In this document: positions 61,582 to 64,000 of the stretch, piece by piece
How positions within the stretch are numbered: position 1 is the stretch's first letter
How the letters are laid out: each line of letters opens with the position of its first letter
NCBI RefSeq assembly: GCF_002291445.1
Contig: NZ_CP014137.1
Coordinates: 496,001-560,000 of the forward strand
Length of the DNA: 64,000 nucleotides
Direction: 5' to 3'
DNA from: Brenneria goodwinii
Lineage (GTDB): Bacteria; Pseudomonadota; Gammaproteobacteria; Enterobacterales; Enterobacteriaceae
Notes under the pieces: generated by a model
What the model saw: the letters and a program-made list of their open reading frames with translations, nothing else
The model's database searches: none
What the model was told of the DNA's origin: nothing
Position numbers and translations under genes: made by a program

Positions 61582-62562
61582 ATGGCAGAGCAACCCATGG
61601 TTGATGTGCGCGATCTTAAGGTCCGGTTTCGCAGAGGTAACCAGACGGTATCGGCGGTAAATGGGGTGAGTCTGGCGGTGGCGCGTGGTGAAGTGCTGGC
61701 GCTGATCGGCGAATCCGGTTCGGGTAAAAGCGTCACCCTACGCGCCTTGATGCGTCTCCATCCTGAACGCACCACCACCATCGACGGCCAGATTCATATA
61801 GACGGTCAGGATGTGATGGCGTTTTCAAAAAGGCAACTGCGGGCCTTGCGTGGACCGGTGGCGGCGATGGTCTTTCAGGAGCCGTTATTGGCGATGGATC
61901 CGGTCTATACCGTCGGGGCGCAGATTATCGAAGCATTGCGGCAGCATCGTTCGCTCTCTTATGCCGAGGCGCGGCAAGAGGCGCTGGACGCGCTGCGGCG
62001 CGTGCGAATTCCCAGCCCCGAGCAGCGGCTTGACGCCTACCCGCATGAAATGTCCGGCGGGATGCGCCAGCGGGCGATGATCGCCCTGGCGCTGGCATGC
62101 CAGCCCCGGCTATTGCTGGCCGATGAGCCAACCACCGCGCTGGATGCGACGGTGCAAATTCAGATTCTGATCCTATTGCGGGAATTACAGCAGGATCTCG
62201 GTCTTTCCATTGTGTTCGTCACGCACGATATCGGCGCGGCTGTCGAAGTGGCCGACCGCGTGGCCGTGATGTACGGCGGTCGTATTGTTGAACAGGCTCC
62301 GCTACAGGAGCTGCTGAACAATCCCCTCCACCCATATACCCAGGTGCTGCTGAGCACCCGCCCCAAAGGCGGACTGCGAAAAGGCGAGAGGCTGGTGAGT
62401 ATTCCCGGCTCACCCCCGGACCTGATGCGTTTGCCTGCCGGGTGCGCTTTTTCTCCGCGCTGTCCGCGGGCCAGTGACAAATGTCATAGCCAATTGCCAG
62501 ATTCACAAAACGTCATTGCCGGACACCAGGTCCGTTGTCATCACTGGATGACCGCTCACTAA
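61582..62562 (+). CDS. ABC transporter ATP-binding protein (OppD/DppD type)
   Basis: A 326-residue ATPase with Walker A GESGSGKSV, Q-loop VFQEPLLAMDPV, signature EMSGGMRQRAMIALAL, Walker B LLLADEPTTALD and the C-terminal Cys motif (GCAFSPRCPRASDKC). AAGGAGG precedes the ATG. It completes the five-component importer. Confidence 0.93.
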   Translation: MAEQPMVDVRDLKVRFRRGNQTVSAVNGVSLAVARGEVLALIGESGSGKSVTLRALMRLHPERTTTIDGQIHIDGQDVMAFSKRQLRALRGPVAAMVFQEPLLAMDPVYTVGAQIIEALRQHRSLSYAEARQEALDALRRVRIPSPEQRLDAYPHEMSGGMRQRAMIALALACQPRLLLADEPTTALDATVQIQILILLRELQQDLGLSIVFVTHDIGAAVEVADRVAVMYGGRIVEQAPLQELLNNPLHPYTQVLLSTRPKGGLRKGERLVSIPGSPPDLMRLPAGCAFSPRCPRASDKCHSQLPDSQNVIAGHQVRCHHWMTAH

Positions 62563-62595
62563 AGCGAGTCGGCTTCATCAATTTAAGGAACCACG

Positions 62596-63771
62596 ATGCA
62601 AGATAATGCTTTTGCCTTTATGCCTTACCCTCCGGTCGCCGTTGAGCATGCGCCTCACGGCCCGTTGGCCGGTTTCACCTTCGGGGTGAAAGACCTGTTC
62701 GACGTCGGGGGGTACCCTACCGGGGGCGGAAACCCCCATGTGCTCGCCATGTCAGGCATAAAACCGCGTACCGCGCCCACGGTACAGCGACTGCTGGATG
62801 CGGGAGCCGAATTTGTCGGGAAAACGCATACCAATGAGCTGGCGTTTTCCATGAGTGGTAAGAATATGCACTACGGCACCCCGCGTAACGGTGCCGCGCC
62901 CGATCGTATTCCCGGCGGATCGTCATCGGGGTCGGCGTCGGCGGTCTCCAACCATCTCTGTGATTTCGCCCTCGGCACGGATACCGGCGGTTCCGTACGC
63001 ACCCCGGCCAGCTACTGCGGACTGTATGGATTACGCCCCACCCACGGCCGTATTTCTCTGGAAGGTTGTCAGCCGCTTAGCCACAGCATGGATACGGCAG
63101 GCTATTTTACCCGCGACGCCGGGTTGTTCGTCAGGGTGGGCGAGTGTTTGCTGGGTGAAGACGATGCGCCGCTGCCGGATCAGCCGGAATGGACGATCGG
63201 CGATGCGCTGTTTGCGCTGCTGCCTGCCGCGTCGCAAACGGCGTTGCAGCCCGCGTTGGCAAAGATTAACGCGGCCGTCGGCGAACTGTTGCCGCTGTCG
63301 GGCGATCTGCCTTCGCTGGAGGACGCCTACTGGGCCTTTCGGTTTATTCAGGGACGCGAAGCCTGGCAAGCGCAGGGTGAAAAAATAAAACGTTATGGTT
63401 ATGTGCTGGGGGCCGATGTGGCCGGGCGTTTTGCCTGGGGCGAATGCGTGACGGATGAGCAGTACCTCAACAGCTGCCGCAGGCGCGATCATTGGCGAGA
63501 TGAGTGGCGGGCGCTGGTGGGAAACCGGATTCTGGTCTTGCCCACGGTGCCGGATGTCGCGCCTTTGCTGAGCGCCAATGAGGCGGATATCGAAGAAACC
63601 CGTCGTTTATCCCATCACCTGTTGTCCATTGCCGTATTGTGCGGGATACCGCAGGTCAATCTGCCGCTGGCGCAAAAAGAGGGGGCGCCGCTGGGGATTT
63701 CGTTAATTGGTCCGCGTGGCAGCGATCTGAGTCTGGTCAAAGCCGCCGCGCGGGTCGCGGCATGTTCGTAA
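62596..63771 (+). CDS. Amidase (amidase-signature family)
   Basis: A 391-residue cytoplasmic amidase. The Ser-cis-Ser-Lys triad is visible: Lys in FGVKDLFD (about residue 33), the cis-Ser in GGSSSGSASAV, and the nucleophile in GTDTGGSVRTPASYCG. It is somewhat short for the family (often about 450). It is last in the Opp/Dpp-type operon, 33 bases after the ATPase, so it most likely hydrolyses the imported compound, releasing ammonia or an amine. The natural substrate is unknown. Confidence 0.88.
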   Translation: MQDNAFAFMPYPPVAVEHAPHGPLAGFTFGVKDLFDVGGYPTGGGNPHVLAMSGIKPRTAPTVQRLLDAGAEFVGKTHTNELAFSMSGKNMHYGTPRNGAAPDRIPGGSSSGSASAVSNHLCDFALGTDTGGSVRTPASYCGLYGLRPTHGRISLEGCQPLSHSMDTAGYFTRDAGLFVRVGECLLGEDDAPLPDQPEWTIGDALFALLPAASQTALQPALAKINAAVGELLPLSGDLPSLEDAYWAFRFIQGREAWQAQGEKIKRYGYVLGADVAGRFAWGECVTDEQYLNSCRRRDHWRDEWRALVGNRILVLPTVPDVAPLLSANEADIEETRRLSHHLLSIAVLCGIPQVNLPLAQKEGAPLGISLIGPRGSDLSLVKAAARVAACS

Positions 63772-63870
63772 CATCGCCGAACCGGGGCCGCTTGCTGGTG
63801 ACGGCAAGCCCCCCCATTGACCTTGGCCGCCATCCTTTTTTGTTCCGCGCTTACTTGTTTTCCGTGACGC

Positions 63871-63896
63871 CCCGCATTTACAAGTCATGATGCGGG
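63871..63896 (+). terminator. Hairpin after the amidase gene
   Basis: CCCGCAT and ATGCGGG form a 7-base stem with a 12-base loop. No T run follows, so termination is uncertain; it may mark the operon end. Confidence 0.4.
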
Positions 63897-63949
63897 CAGT
63901 ATTCTGTAAGCGGCAAGGCGTAAGCCTGCTGTAAAATCTTCTGATTTTT

Positions 63950-64000
63950 CAACGACTCGGGGTGCCCTTCCACGTGAAGGCTGAGAAATACCCGTTGACC
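63950..64000 (+). ncRNA. TPP riboswitch (THI element), cut by the window edge
   Basis: The sequence contains the THI-box core: ACTCGGGGTGCCCTTC, a short stem-loop with GAAGG, and CTGAGAAATACCCGT. This is the pyrimidine-sensing half of the thiamin pyrophosphate aptamer; the second half (GAACCTGAT-type) would follow beyond the edge. It must control a thiamin synthesis or transport gene to the right, such as thiC, thiM or thiB. Confidence 0.93.

Noticed and set aside
1..64000. CRISPR arrays, tRNA and rRNA genes
   Set aside because: No regularly spaced direct repeats, tRNA cloverleaf sequences or rRNA segments were seen on either strand by eye.

Overview
The window looks like chromosome from a plant-associated enterobacterium of the Pectobacteriaceae type (Brenneria, Pectobacterium or Dickeya relatives). 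XseA, GuaB and GuaA are close to their E. coli counterparts in length and sequence. The left end carries a protealysin-emfourin protease/inhibitor pair, and the right end has an enteric-type TPP riboswitch. The genus is an inference from gene content; no rRNA or other marker gene is present.

Layout. 0-7 kb is core: a partial gene, emfourin and protealysin, xseA, then the divergent guaBA operon. 7-10.3 kb, just past the guaA terminator, is a variable patch of orphan and immunity-like genes, a small Nlp-type regulator and decayed repeats. 10.7-16.1 kb is a cassette of RpiR regulator, alpha/beta hydrolase, DcuC-type carrier, porin and secreted hydrolase, which reads as a self-contained uptake and degradation module of unknown substrate. 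16.5-20.4 kb holds a large TPR protein and the remains of a DeoR-controlled sugar-phosphate locus. 20.5-24.5 kb is a gene graveyard: truncated or internally deleted LysR, SDR, GntR, M14 peptidase, ABC binding protein and GntR/UTRA genes around one intact TetR gene. It is followed by an intact two-subunit aconitase X, a GlxA-type regulator and an extra GAPDH.

28.5-36 kb (minus strand) encodes an AfuABC-like ABC importer, an unusual inositol-monophosphatase/dual-specificity-phosphatase fusion and a LacI regulator. Two Tn5-ended MITE-like elements are inserted in hairpin repeats here. 36.5-40.7 kb is an EmrAB/outer-membrane-factor efflux operon. 41.4-48.9 kb holds a frameshifted YeeE/TsuA carrier with its TusA-like partner, a DUF3750 protein, a TetR/membrane-protein pair with two matched operators, a PEP-mutase-family enzyme, a LysR/MFS pair and a truncated hydrolase.

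The most notable locus is 51.5-55.2 kb. Five tightly overlapping genes encode a small protein with a GRIRLR motif, two Tyr/Pro-rich membrane proteins with YtxH-like helices, a glycine-rich membrane protein and a P1B-type ATPase. The ATPase has an Arg-rich N-terminus instead of CxxC, and Ser-Cys-Ala at the membrane metal site. I interpret this as a ferrosome-like (fez-type) iron-organelle cluster. A further protein with an RIRVR motif lies about 2 kb upstream (48.96-49.32 kb).

55.2-63.8 kb is a LacI-controlled Opp/Dpp-type ABC importer with a cytoplasmic amidase. The window ends inside a TPP riboswitch that must control a thiamin gene beyond the edge.
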